Source of the DNA: Burkholderia sp. Bp9143
GTDB taxonomy: Bacteria > Pseudomonadota > Gammaproteobacteria > Burkholderiales > Burkholderiaceae
NCBI RefSeq assembly: GCF_003853645.1
Contig: NZ_QTPO01000038.1
Location: forward strand, 1-64,000
Reading direction: 5' to 3'
Length of the DNA: 64,000 nt
In this document: piece after piece, positions 9,525 through 17,788 of the stretch
Layout: every line of letters starts with the position of its first letter
Numbering within the stretch: the stretch's first letter is position 1
Position numbers and translations under genes: made by a program
The notes under the pieces: model-generated
What the model saw: the letters and a program-made list of their open reading frames with translations, nothing else
Databases searched by the model: none
What the model was told of the DNA's origin: nothing

Positions 9525-11070
9525 GTCCGCCTCCTTCCAACCCCTGATCGATAGGCGATCCCGTCTTGCCGACGAGATGCGCGCGAATGTGCTCGCCAAC
9601 GCGCAGCGCCTGCGCGGCGACCGTCAGCGCCGGATTCACCGCGGCGGACGAGGGAAAGAAACTCGCATCCACGACATAGAGGTTTTCGTGGTCGTATGTC
9701 TTGCACAGTGGATCGAGCGGAGCGGCGCCTGGATCGTCACCAAAGCGAACCGTGCCGCACTGATGCGACGGCGTGTCGTCACCAAAGCGACGGCTCACGA
9801 CGATGGGATAACCAGCTCGCTTCAGAATGCGCTTCGTCAATTGCACGAATCGCTCATGCGGCTTCAGGTTCGTGCGATGCCAGGTCAGTTTGATCTCGCC
9901 GGAAGGCATCACCTCGACCCGACTGTCCGGGCTCGGCAGGTCTTCGGACATCGTATAGAGATCGACGCTATGTCGGCTGACGTACTCGAGCACACGCCGC
10001 GGCACATGGGGAAGCACGCCCCGAAGCATCGGCTCGCGGATCTTTCCGAGCATCTGCAGATTCCCGAGCGGCCAGCGGTCGTCGGCTCCGCCGAAGTAGA
10101 AGTCGTTGACCGAAAGCGTCTTCGGAAAACGCGTATCGTTCACGCGCCACGGATCGATCGCGAGCACCGCCGTGCAGTTGTGGTTCATGAAGTACCGGCC
10201 GACAGCCCCCGACGAGTTCGCCAAACCTCGCGGAAACTTGTCGTTCGCGGAGGCCAGCAACAGTGCCGCGCTGTTGATCGCGCCGGCAGACAGCACAAAC
10301 GTGCCGCCCGTCACGGTGACGGACCCATCTTTTGTCCGCACTTCAGCTGCGTAGATCCGGCGCCCCGTTTCGTCCGTCAGCAGCCGCGTCACGCGAGCGC
10401 CCGTCATCAGGGTCACGCCGCCCTTCTGTATAGCCGGACGCAGCAGACACATTTCCGCATCGCCCTTCGCATCGATCCGGCAAGGAAACGCATCGCACGT
10501 TCCGCAGCGCACGCATTTTCCGCCGTCGCCATAATCAACCGATGCCGGCATCGGAAACGGATGAAGCCCCTGCGCCTTCAGCTTGTCGCGCAAACGCGCG
10601 ATCACCGGCTCGTCCGGAATCGGTGCATGCTGGTACGGGCGCGATCTTGCGGGATCGGTCGGATCCTGGCCGGCCGCGCCGCGCACGCCAAACAGCACTT
10701 CAGCCATGTCGTAGTACGGTTCGAGATCGCGGTACGAGATCGGCCACGCAGGCGAAATCCCCTCCTCGTGCTCGAGTGCCCCAAAGTCCGCTTCCCGCAG
10801 CCGGAACATCGCGGTACCGAAGAACTTCGTGTGCCCGCCGACGAAGTAATACTGTCCGGGCCGGAAGCGCTCACCTCGCCCGTTCAGCCAGGTGTCGCGC
10901 GTGCGATAGCGCAGTTCTCCGAAAACCGCCTCGGCATCCCAGTTCTGCATTTCACGAGGCAGGTTCTCGCCCCGCTCGATCACCAGAACCTTGGCTCCCG
11001 TGCCCGCGAGCTGGTAAGCAACCGCGCCGCCGCCGACACCGGAGCCGATCACGACCACGTCCGCATGCAT
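9517..11070 (-). CDS. GMC family oxidoreductase with Cys-rich motif (sugar/glucoside dehydrogenase-like)
   Basis: FAD-dependent oxidoreductase of 517 aa with N-terminal VVVIGSGVGGGAVAYQLAG and the GMC substrate-domain stretch GGHTKFFGTAMFRLRE. The ATG at 11070 overlaps the ABC gene stop as TGATG. Near residue 185 there is CVRCGTCDAFPC, a C-x2-C-x2-C-x4-C spacing, followed by another Cys, which is reminiscent of iron-sulphur or zinc sites reported in some sugar-oxidising GMC enzymes. The C terminus has PSHQCGTVRFGDD and the NPALTVAAQALR signature. It is placed directly after the ABC transporter, so it likely oxidises the imported carbohydrate first. Which carbon is oxidised, and whether the Cys motif binds a cofactor, is unknown. 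Confidence 0.86.
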   Translation of the reverse strand: MHADVVVIGSGVGGGAVAYQLAGTGAKVLVIERGENLPREMQNWDAEAVFGELRYRTRDTWLNGRGERFRPGQYYFVGGHTKFFGTAMFRLREADFGALEHEEGISPAWPISYRDLEPYYDMAEVLFGVRGAAGQDPTDPARSRPYQHAPIPDEPVIARLRDKLKAQGLHPFPMPASVDYGDGGKCVRCGTCDAFPCRIDAKGDAEMCLLRPAIQKGGVTLMTGARVTRLLTDETGRRIYAAEVRTKDGSVTVTGGTFVLSAGAINSAALLLASANDKFPRGLANSSGAVGRYFMNHNCTAVLAIDPWRVNDTRFPKTLSVNDFYFGGADDRWPLGNLQMLGKIREPMLRGVLPHVPRRVLEYVSRHSVDLYTMSEDLPSPDSRVEVMPSGEIKLTWHRTNLKPHERFVQLTKRILKRAGYPIVVSRRFGDDTPSHQCGTVRFGDDPGAAPLDPLCKTYDHENLYVVDASFFPSSAAVNPALTVAAQALRVGEHIRAHLVGKTGSPIDQGLEGGGHG

Positions 11071-12176
11071 CACGCGATCCTCTCTTCCGTTTGCGCGTCG
11101 AACAGCACGAGCTTCGACAGATCGACGCGCAGCGTGCAGATTTCGCCCGGCATATGCGGCACGTCGGCAGCGAGGCGTGCATCGACTTCGACGCCGCCCA
11201 TCTCGACCACCGCGTACACGTCCGGGCCGGTGGGCTCCATCACGAGCACCTTCACACTGACGTCCCGCAATGCGTCAGCGGCCCGCGAACCCTCCACGCC
11301 GATCGCTTCCGGACGCAGCCCCGCGATCACATCCTTGCCGACATACCGTTCTACCGCAGCCGACTGTTTCGGCAACTCCAGCCGCGCCGCCGCGTTGCCC
11401 TTGCCGATCGCGAGCACCAGCTTGCCGTCGCTGCCCGTCAGCTTCGCCGGGATAAGGTTCATCGACGGCGAACCCATGAAGGTCGCGACAAATGTGTTTG
11501 CCGGCGTGCCATAAATTTCCGCCGGCGTGCCGAACTGCTGGATGATGCCCCCCTTCATCACAGCGATGCGCGTCGCGAGCGTCATCGCCTCAATCTGATC
11601 GTGCGTCACGTAGACGATCGTCGCACCGAGGCGCTGATGCAGCTTCTTGATCTCGGTTCGCATGTCGACGCGCAGCTTCGCATCGAGATTGGACAGCGGC
11701 TCGTCGAACAGAAAAATCTTCGGATCGCGAACAAGCGCCCGCCCCATCGCGACGCGCTGACGCTGTCCACCCGAAAGCTGCGCCGGGCGACGATCGAGCA
11801 GATGCTCGATCTGCAGCAGGCGCGCGGCGCCGGTCACGGCCTTCTCACGATCGGCCTTCGGAACCTTTCTGATCTCGAGCCCGAAGCTGATGTTCTGGCC
11901 GACCGTCATGTTCGGATACAGCGCATAGCTTTGGAACACCATTGCGATGTCGCGCTCGCTCGGATGCCGGTCGTTGACCCGATCGTCGTCGATGCGGATT
12001 TCTCCATCGGTGATCGTGTCGAGGCCGGCGATCAGAGACAGCAGCGTCGACTTCCCACACCCGGACGGGCCGACCAGCACGAGAAAATCGCCGTCCGACA
12101 CGTCGATGTTGATGTTCTTCAGAATTTCCGTCGGGCCGTACGCCTTGCGTACGTTCGAAATATGCAGAGAAGCCAT
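11070..12176 (-). CDS. Sugar ABC transporter ATP-binding protein (MalK/UgpC type)
   Basis: A 368-aa ATPase energising a CUT1-class carbohydrate importer at the inner face of the cytoplasmic membrane. Walker A is GPSGCGKST, the Q-loop is VFQSYALYPNMTV, the signature is LSGGQRQRVAMGRAL, Walker B is IFLFDEPLSNLDAKL and the switch His is in VTHDQIEAMTL. The C-terminal about 130 residues are the MalK-type TOBE regulatory domain (GSPSMNLIPAKL, GLRPEAIG). It starts 4 bp after the second permease gene and its stop overlaps the next GMC gene, so it is central in the operon. Confidence 0.93.
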   Translation of the reverse strand: MASLHISNVRKAYGPTEILKNINIDVSDGDFLVLVGPSGCGKSTLLSLIAGLDTITDGEIRIDDDRVNDRHPSERDIAMVFQSYALYPNMTVGQNISFGLEIRKVPKADREKAVTGAARLLQIEHLLDRRPAQLSGGQRQRVAMGRALVRDPKIFLFDEPLSNLDAKLRVDMRTEIKKLHQRLGATIVYVTHDQIEAMTLATRIAVMKGGIIQQFGTPAEIYGTPANTFVATFMGSPSMNLIPAKLTGSDGKLVLAIGKGNAAARLELPKQSAAVERYVGKDVIAGLRPEAIGVEGSRAADALRDVSVKVLVMEPTGPDVYAVVEMGGVEVDARLAADVPHMPGEICTLRVDLSKLVLFDAQTEERIA

Positions 12177-12180
12177 TTGA

Positions 12181-13074
12181 TCACCCCTTCACAGAACCGG
12201 CCATCATGCCGCGCACGAAGTAGCGGCCACCCACGACATACACGAGCAATGTCGGCAATGCGGTAATCACCGCGGCGGCCATTTGGACGTTGTACTCACG
12301 CACACCCGTCGACGTATTCACGATGTTGTTCAGCGCGACCGTGATCGGCGCGCTGCCGCCGGTCGTGAACGAAGCCCCGAACAGAAAGTCGTTCCAGATA
12401 TTCGTGAACTGCCAGATCACGGTCACGGTGACGATCGCGCCCGAGCACGGCAGCAGCACGCGCAGGAAGATCCGGAAGAACCGCGCGCCGTCGACCATCG
12501 CGGCCTTGATCAGTTCGTCCGGGAAGACCATGTAGAAATTGCGGAAATAGAGCGTCGTGAAGCACAGGCCATAGACGACGTGAACGAAGATGAGCCCGGG
12601 AATCGACTGTGCGAGACCGACCTTGCCGAGAAACGTTGCCATCGGGATCAGTACGATCTGAAACGGAATGAAACATCCGAACAGAACCAGACCGAACAGA
12701 ACGTTGTCGCCCTTGAAGCGCCATTTCGTCAGCACGTAGCCGTTCAGCGCGCCGATGAACGTCGAGATCGACACGGCCGACACGACCAGCACTGTCGAAT
12801 TCCAGAAGAAGCCCTTCACGCCCGAACAGTCGAGACCGACGCACGCGCCGCCCCACGCCTTCAGCCACGGCTGGATCGTCCAGTCGTGCGGCAGCGCGAG
12901 AATGTTTCCGCTGTACACCTCGGTCAGCGGCTTGAACGACGTCAGCATCATGACCAGCAGCGGCACCAGATAAACGAATGCGCAGACGATCAGAATCGTG
13001 TAGATCGCGATTCGCGATACGTAGTTGTGCTTCCCCATCACCATTTGCGGGGAATCCCATCCTTTGAGCGCCAT
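12181..13074 (-). CDS. Carbohydrate ABC transporter permease (MalG-like)
   Basis: Inner-membrane permease of 297 aa with about six membrane helices. The EAA loop that docks to the ATPase is seen as DELIKAAMVDGARFFRIFLRV near residue 200. The C terminus YFVRGMMAGSVKG is the standard end of MalG-type subunits. ATG at 13074 has GAGGAGG upstream. It lies 15 bp after the MalF-like gene, and the two form the heterodimeric channel. Confidence 0.93.
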   Translation of the reverse strand: MALKGWDSPQMVMGKHNYVSRIAIYTILIVCAFVYLVPLLVMMLTSFKPLTEVYSGNILALPHDWTIQPWLKAWGGACVGLDCSGVKGFFWNSTVLVVSAVSISTFIGALNGYVLTKWRFKGDNVLFGLVLFGCFIPFQIVLIPMATFLGKVGLAQSIPGLIFVHVVYGLCFTTLYFRNFYMVFPDELIKAAMVDGARFFRIFLRVLLPCSGAIVTVTVIWQFTNIWNDFLFGASFTTGGSAPITVALNNIVNTSTGVREYNVQMAAAVITALPTLLVYVVGGRYFVRGMMAGSVKG

Positions 13075-13089
13075 GATTGCCTCCTCGCG

Positions 13090-14055
13090 TCAATGGCTCT
13101 TGCCGCCGCACCGGGGGCGCAGTTCGGAATACAAATACGGGACCATGATCGCCGCGACGGTGCAGAGCATCATCACCGCGCTCGCGGCGCCCATGCCGAG
13201 CTCGTTTCGTGTAAATGTGAACGCGTACATGAATGTCGACGGCAGCTCCGTCGAATAGCCGGGGCCGGCACCCGTCAGCGCGACCACGAGCTCATAGCTC
13301 TTGACGGCGAGGTGAACGAGGATCACGAATGCGGAAATGAACGCGGGCTGCAGTTGCGGGATGATGATGCGGCGGTAGATGGCCGGCATCCGCGCGCCGT
13401 CGATCGACGCGGCCTTCAGCATTTCCTGATCGATGCCGCGCAGCCCGGCGAGAAACATCGCCATCACGAAGCCCGACGCCTGCCAGACGGCGGCGATCAC
13501 GACCGTATAGATCGCCATGTGGTCGTCGATGATCCAGTCGAACTGGAAGCCCGTCCAACCCCAATCGTGAAAGAGCTTCGTGAGGCCGAGCCCGGGATTC
13601 AGGATCCACTTCCACGCAGTGCCCGTCACGATGAACGAGATCGCCATCGGGTACAAAAAAATCGCGCGCAACGTGCCTTCGGTGCGAATCCGCTGGTCGA
13701 GCAGGATCGCGAGCATCAGCCCGATGGCCATGCACAGGATCACGTAGAGCGTCGCGTAGGTCGCGAGGTTCACGATCGCGACATGCCAGCGCGGATGCTC
13801 CCAGACGCGAGCGTATTGCGTGAAACCGCCCCAGTTTAGGTTAGCGAACGCGCGTGAGCGCGTGAACGAAAGAACGGTCGTCCAGCCGATGAAGCCGTAA
13901 ACGAAAATCAGCGTCGTAATCAAGGTCGGGGAAAGCACCAGTTTCGGCAGTACTTTCTCGAGCCGGTTCGCCCACGCGGACGGATTCTTCGCCGCGGCCG
14001 CAGGTGGACCGATACGCGGTACACGCGCCGGAGGTGTCCGAGGTGTCGTGTTCAT
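13090..14055 (-). CDS. Carbohydrate ABC transporter permease (MalF-like)
   Basis: Inner-membrane permease of 321 aa. A Pro/Ala-rich N-terminal tail of about 30 residues precedes the first helix (LVLSPTLITTLIFVYGFIGW). Its EAA loop reads DQEMLKAASIDGARMPAIYRR near residue 225. A GGGAAG-type ribosome site lies about 10 nt before the ATG at 14055. Partner of the MalG-like subunit immediately downstream; the binding-protein gene is upstream across a strong hairpin. Confidence 0.93.
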   Translation of the reverse strand: MNTTPRTPPARVPRIGPPAAAAKNPSAWANRLEKVLPKLVLSPTLITTLIFVYGFIGWTTVLSFTRSRAFANLNWGGFTQYARVWEHPRWHVAIVNLATYATLYVILCMAIGLMLAILLDQRIRTEGTLRAIFLYPMAISFIVTGTAWKWILNPGLGLTKLFHDWGWTGFQFDWIIDDHMAIYTVVIAAVWQASGFVMAMFLAGLRGIDQEMLKAASIDGARMPAIYRRIIIPQLQPAFISAFVILVHLAVKSYELVVALTGAGPGYSTELPSTFMYAFTFTRNELGMGAASAVMMLCTVAAIMVPYLYSELRPRCGGKSH

Positions 14056-14090
14056 GGCAACGTCTTCCCTTCGAGAATGTCGGGATGTCG

Positions 14091-14111
14091 GCGGTGCCCA
14101 CCGGGCACCGC
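14091..14111 (-). terminator. Intercistronic hairpin after the binding-protein gene
   Basis: GCGGTGCCC (14091-14099) and GGGCACCGC (14103-14111) form a perfect 9-bp stem with a 3-nt loop just downstream of the solute-binding protein stop at 14127. No T-run follows, so it is more likely a partial terminator or 3'-end RNA stabiliser. Such an element keeps binding-protein mRNA in excess over permease mRNA in many ABC operons. Confidence 0.6.
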
Positions 14112-14126
14112 ATGAGAGTTCGATGC

Positions 14127-15383
14127 TTACTTCGCGCCGTTGACCGCCTGCACGAGCTGCTTGACGGCGTCGGCGGACGACTGATTCGAATTGAAGAAGT
14201 GCGTGACGACGTCATAGACAGCGTTCTTCGGACCGTCCGGCATCGCATGACCATGCGCGAAGCTGCCGACCATCGTGCCGCTCTTGAGCGCGCCCCGCAG
14301 ATCCGCCATCGACTTCTTGCCGCATTCGTCGAAGCCGTCTGCAGGCACGTCGAGCCGAGCGGGAATCGATCCCTTGATCTGATTGAATTTGGCTTGGCTC
14401 GTCTTGTCCATCACACTCGACGCAAACGCGTATTCGCCCGGGAGATCCGCATCGCTCTTCTTGAACGTGCCGAACTGATCCGTGTTGAAGATGAAATCGC
14501 CCTGCGTGCCCGGATACTGGAAGCACAGGTAATCGACGTTCGCCTTCTTGCCCGCATTGACAAACTCGCCCTTCGCCCAGTCGCCCATGATCTGCATCGC
14601 TGCCTTGCCGCTGATGACCATCGATGTCGCCAGGTTCCAGTCACGCCCCGGGAAGTTCGGGTCCACCATGCCGCGCAGCGCGCGCATTTGGTCGAACGCC
14701 TTTTCCATTGTCTTCGAGCCCAGCGCCACCGGATCGAGATTCACGAGCGCCTGTGTATAGAACTTCGGGCCACCGGCGGACATCACCGCGCTGTCGAAAA
14801 TCGTCGCTTCTTGCCACGGTTGGCCACCATGCGCGAGCGGGATGTAGCCCGCCTTGCGGATCGCGGCCGCGTCCGCGACCAACTGATCGAACGTCTGCGG
14901 CGGCGTCAGGTGCAACTGATCGAAGATCTTTCTGTTCGCCCAGATCCAGTTGGTGCGATGAATGTCGACCGGCACCGCGACCCAGTGGCCGCTCGCCTTC
15001 GAGAACCGCTGGATCGGAGCGGGCACGACCTTGTCCCAGCCCTCTTTCGCCGCGATCGGGTCAAGATTAGTCAGGAAATCCTGAGACGCGTAATCCTGGA
15101 TCGTGAAGCCGAGCATCTGCATCGCTTCCGGCGGATTGCCCGACGCGACGCGCGCCTTCAGCACGGTTCTCGCAGCCTCGCCGCCGCCGCCCGCGATCGG
15201 CGCGTCCTTCCACGCATAGCCGCGCTGCTTCAGCGCGTCCTTCAGCACGCCGAGCGCCTTCGCTTCGCCGCCGGACGTCCACCAGTGCATCACTTCGACC
15301 GTCTTGCCGTTATCGGCCAAGGCGGCGGTGCTGCCGCCGAGCGCGATCGTCGCCGCAATCGCCAGGATGGCTTGCTTCATCAT
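14127..15383 (-). CDS. Extracellular solute-binding protein, family 1 (sugar ABC importer)
   Basis: Periplasmic carbohydrate-binding protein of 418 aa. Residues 1-23 are a signal peptide (MMKQAILAIAATIALGGSTAALA, cut before DNGK). The mature protein starts with VEVMHWWTSGGEAKAL, the typical first strand of glucose/mannose-type binding proteins, and contains the MGDWAKGEF hinge segment near residue 245. CGGAGTGAGAC precedes the ATG. It delivers substrate to the permease pair encoded just downstream. The family suggests a monosaccharide or polyol; the exact ligand cannot be read from sequence. Confidence 0.92.
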   Translation of the reverse strand: MMKQAILAIAATIALGGSTAALADNGKTVEVMHWWTSGGEAKALGVLKDALKQRGYAWKDAPIAGGGGEAARTVLKARVASGNPPEAMQMLGFTIQDYASQDFLTNLDPIAAKEGWDKVVPAPIQRFSKASGHWVAVPVDIHRTNWIWANRKIFDQLHLTPPQTFDQLVADAAAIRKAGYIPLAHGGQPWQEATIFDSAVMSAGGPKFYTQALVNLDPVALGSKTMEKAFDQMRALRGMVDPNFPGRDWNLATSMVISGKAAMQIMGDWAKGEFVNAGKKANVDYLCFQYPGTQGDFIFNTDQFGTFKKSDADLPGEYAFASSVMDKTSQAKFNQIKGSIPARLDVPADGFDECGKKSMADLRGALKSGTMVGSFAHGHAMPDGPKNAVYDVVTHFFNSNQSSADAVKQLVQAVNGAK

Positions 15384-15412
15384 GTCTCACTCCGGGTCTT
15401 CTCAGGTTGTCC

Positions 15413-15430
15413 CGGCGGTGGATTCCGCCG
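15413..15430 (-). other. Small intercistronic hairpin between ALDH and binding-protein genes
   Basis: CGGCGG (15413-15418) and CCGCCG (15425-15430) pair with a 6-nt loop in the 79-bp gap between the aldehyde dehydrogenase stop and the binding-protein start. It could be an mRNA processing site that separates the enzyme part from the transporter part of the operon. The stem is short, so this is tentative. Confidence 0.3.
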
Positions 15431-15462
15431 AGTTATTCGGATTGCTATCGTGTCCGATGCAC

Positions 15463-17004
15463 TTATTTCCTCGCCGGCAGCCATGCGCCGCGACGATCCC
15501 CGATATGCAGTTGAACGGTCTTCGTCTCCGTGTATTCCTCGACCGCTTGCTTGCCGAGTTCACGACCGACGCCGCTCGCCTTGAACCCACCGAACGGAAG
15601 TTCCGGATAGCCGTCGAGGAACGTGTTGACCCAGATCGTGCCGGCGTCCACGCCGCGTGCGACCCTCAGGCACGTATTGATATCGCGGCTCCAGACGGAC
15701 GCGGAAAGCCCATAAGCCGTGTCGTTTGCAATCTCGATCGCGTGGTCGACGTCGCGGAACGTCAGCACGCTCAGCACCGGCCCGAAGATTTCCTCACGTG
15801 CGACGGTCATCTCGGGCGTGACGTCGGCCAGTACAGTCGGCTGCAGATAGAGGCCTGCGGCGCCCTCGTAGCGGCCACCGCCGATACGCACGGTCGCACC
15901 CGCCGCGACGCCATTCTCGATATGACCGAGGATGTCGTTCATCTGCTGCTCGCTGACGATCGAGCCGACCTTCACATCCGGATGCAGCGGATCGCCGACC
16001 GCGACGTCGCGCACGCGTTCGATCACAGCATCGACGAACCTTTCCGCGATCGACTCATGCACGAGCACGCGACTACCGCTGTTGCAGCATTCGCCGGCAT
16101 TGAAATAGACGCCGTACACGACCGCGTCGACGGCCGCTTCCCAATCACAGTCGGGGAACACGAGCTGCGGATTCTTGCCGCCCAGCTCGAGCGAGACCTT
16201 CTTCAGCTTGCTCGATGCCACACCGGCCAGCATGGAGCCGACCTGCGTCGAGCCGGTGAACGACAGCATGTCGACCAGTGGGCTTTCCGCGAGTGGCTGT
16301 CCGACGCGCGATCCGCGGCCGGTCAAAATGTTCGCGACACCGGCCGGGACGCCAACGGCATCGAGAATTTCGCCGAGCATCACCGTCGTGCCGGACGTCA
16401 GTTCGCTCGGCTTGATCACACTCGTACAACCGGCCGCCATCGCGAACGGCAGCTTCTGACACAGAATCAGGAACGGGAAATTCCATGGCGTGATAATGCC
16501 GACGACACCGATCGGCTGGCGCAGCACGAGGCCAAGCATGTCGTCGCCGAGCGTGTTGTACGCATCGCCGCTCGTCGTGCGTGCGAGGCTCGCCGCGTAG
16601 CGCCATAGCTCGACGCTGGCGGCAATTTCACCGCGCGCCTGCGCGAGCGGCTTGCCGTTTTCCAGCGACTCGACGAGTGCGAAGCGCTCGAGTTGCTCGT
16701 TGATGCCGTCCGCGATCCCAAGCAGCATCGCGGCGCGGTCCACGCCTTTCATTTTCGGCCACGGCCCTTGGTGGAACGCATGATGCGCGGCGTCGATCGC
16801 AGCCTGAACGTCTTCAGTTGCGGCAACCGCGTACGAACTGACGAGCGTGCCGTGCGCCGGGCTCCGGCGTTCGACGCGACTACCGTCCGCCGCTTCGCGC
16901 CACTTGCCGTCGACATAGAGACGTCCGTGATACACATCGATTCGGGGTTTTTCGGTCGCCGTCAGCAACGGCGGCAAAGCGGTGTTGGTATTTGCAGTTG
17001 CCAT
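15463..17004 (-). CDS. NAD(P)+-dependent aldehyde dehydrogenase
   Basis: Oxidises an aldehyde to the acid in the cytoplasm; 513 aa from ATG at 17004, with GAGGGG 7 nt upstream. Motifs are TPWNFPFLI near residue 170 (cofactor pocket), FTGSTQVG near 247, the general-base Glu in LELGGKNPQLVF and the nucleophile Cys in NAGECCNSGSRV. The C terminus has PFGGFKASGVGRE. The catalytic loop carries two adjacent Cys. No CoA-acylating features are obvious, so hydrolysis to a free acid is expected. Its start is 1 nt after the crotonase stop, indicating tight coupling with the CoA-related genes upstream. Confidence 0.9.
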   Translation of the reverse strand: MATANTNTALPPLLTATEKPRIDVYHGRLYVDGKWREAADGSRVERRSPAHGTLVSSYAVAATEDVQAAIDAAHHAFHQGPWPKMKGVDRAAMLLGIADGINEQLERFALVESLENGKPLAQARGEIAASVELWRYAASLARTTSGDAYNTLGDDMLGLVLRQPIGVVGIITPWNFPFLILCQKLPFAMAAGCTSVIKPSELTSGTTVMLGEILDAVGVPAGVANILTGRGSRVGQPLAESPLVDMLSFTGSTQVGSMLAGVASSKLKKVSLELGGKNPQLVFPDCDWEAAVDAVVYGVYFNAGECCNSGSRVLVHESIAERFVDAVIERVRDVAVGDPLHPDVKVGSIVSEQQMNDILGHIENGVAAGATVRIGGGRYEGAAGLYLQPTVLADVTPEMTVAREEIFGPVLSVLTFRDVDHAIEIANDTAYGLSASVWSRDINTCLRVARGVDAGTIWVNTFLDGYPELPFGGFKASGVGRELGKQAVEEYTETKTVQLHIGDRRGAWLPARK

Positions 17005-17005
17005 G

Positions 17006-17788
17006 TCATTTCCCCTCAAATTGCGCGCTTCGCTTTTCGCGGAAGCTCAACATGCCCTCTCGAGCGTCGGAAGTAGATGCCGCCAGTGCACCGGCCATCG
17101 CCTCGAGCGTGACCGCCGAGCCTTCGCCGTTTGCGGCATTGATGAGTTGCTTGGTCAGTTGCACTGATATCGGTGCGAGGCGGGTGATCTGCTCCGCCAT
17201 CTCGAGCGCGAGGTTCAGTGCTTCACCAGATGTCGCGACTTCATCGACGAGACCGAACTCGAATGCGCGTTGTGCGTCGATGCGCCGGCCGGTCAGTGCG
17301 AGCAGCTTCACGCGGCTCGCGCTGATCATCGACACCAGACGCTGCGATCCGGACCATCCGGGGCATGTCGCGATCCCGGCCTCCGGGAGCGCGAAGGTCG
17401 CAGCCTCGTCGGCGATGCGAAGATCTGCGGCAATCGCGAGCTCGAGACCGCCACCTAGCGCGTGCCCGTTGACTGCCGCAATCAGCGGCGCGCGAAGCGC
17501 GGCAAGCCGGTTGAACACCCGATGCCCTCTCGGCACCCATTGACGCCACATGTCGAGCGGTTCGAGCGCCGACCATTGGTTGATGTCGGCGCCGACGCAG
17601 AATGCCTTCGACCCGGCACCGGTCAGCACCACCGCGCGCACGTCGCTCAGCGCTTCGAGTTCGCTCGCGAGCGTTTCGAGACGCTCGAGCATCGCGGGCG
17701 TCAGTGCATTGAGCTTGTCGGGGCGTTGAAGCGTCACGACGGCGATAGCGCCGCGGCGCTCGAACTGAATTTCGGCGATATCAGCCAC
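17006..17788 (-). CDS. Enoyl-CoA hydratase/isomerase (crotonase) family protein
   Basis: Crotonase-fold enzyme of 260 aa from GTG at 17788, overlapping the CoA-transferase stop by 8 nt. The oxyanion-hole segments are AFCVGADI near residue 65 and NGHALGGGLELAIAADLRIA near residue 110. Both catalytic Glu positions of true hydratases appear to be present (Glu of GGGLEL and Glu of ALPEAGIA). It may hydrate an unsaturated acyl-CoA, or act as a CoA-dependent hydrolase or retro-Claisen enzyme. In this operon it follows a CoA-transferase, so it should process the acyl-CoA formed there. Confidence 0.88.
   Translation of the reverse strand: MADIAEIQFERRGAIAVVTLQRPDKLNALTPAMLERLETLASELEALSDVRAVVLTGAGSKAFCVGADINQWSALEPLDMWRQWVPRGHRVFNRLAALRAPLIAAVNGHALGGGLELAIAADLRIADEAATFALPEAGIATCPGWSGSQRLVSMISASRVKLLALTGRRIDAQRAFEFGLVDEVATSGEALNLALEMAEQITRLAPISVQLTKQLINAANGEGSAVTLEAMAGALAASTSDAREGMLSFREKRSAQFEGK

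Noticed and set aside
9283..11514. Very long plus-strand open frame of 743 codons
   Set aside because: Antisense to the SDR, GMC and ABC genes; the Arg-rich composition is typical of shadow frames in high-GC DNA.
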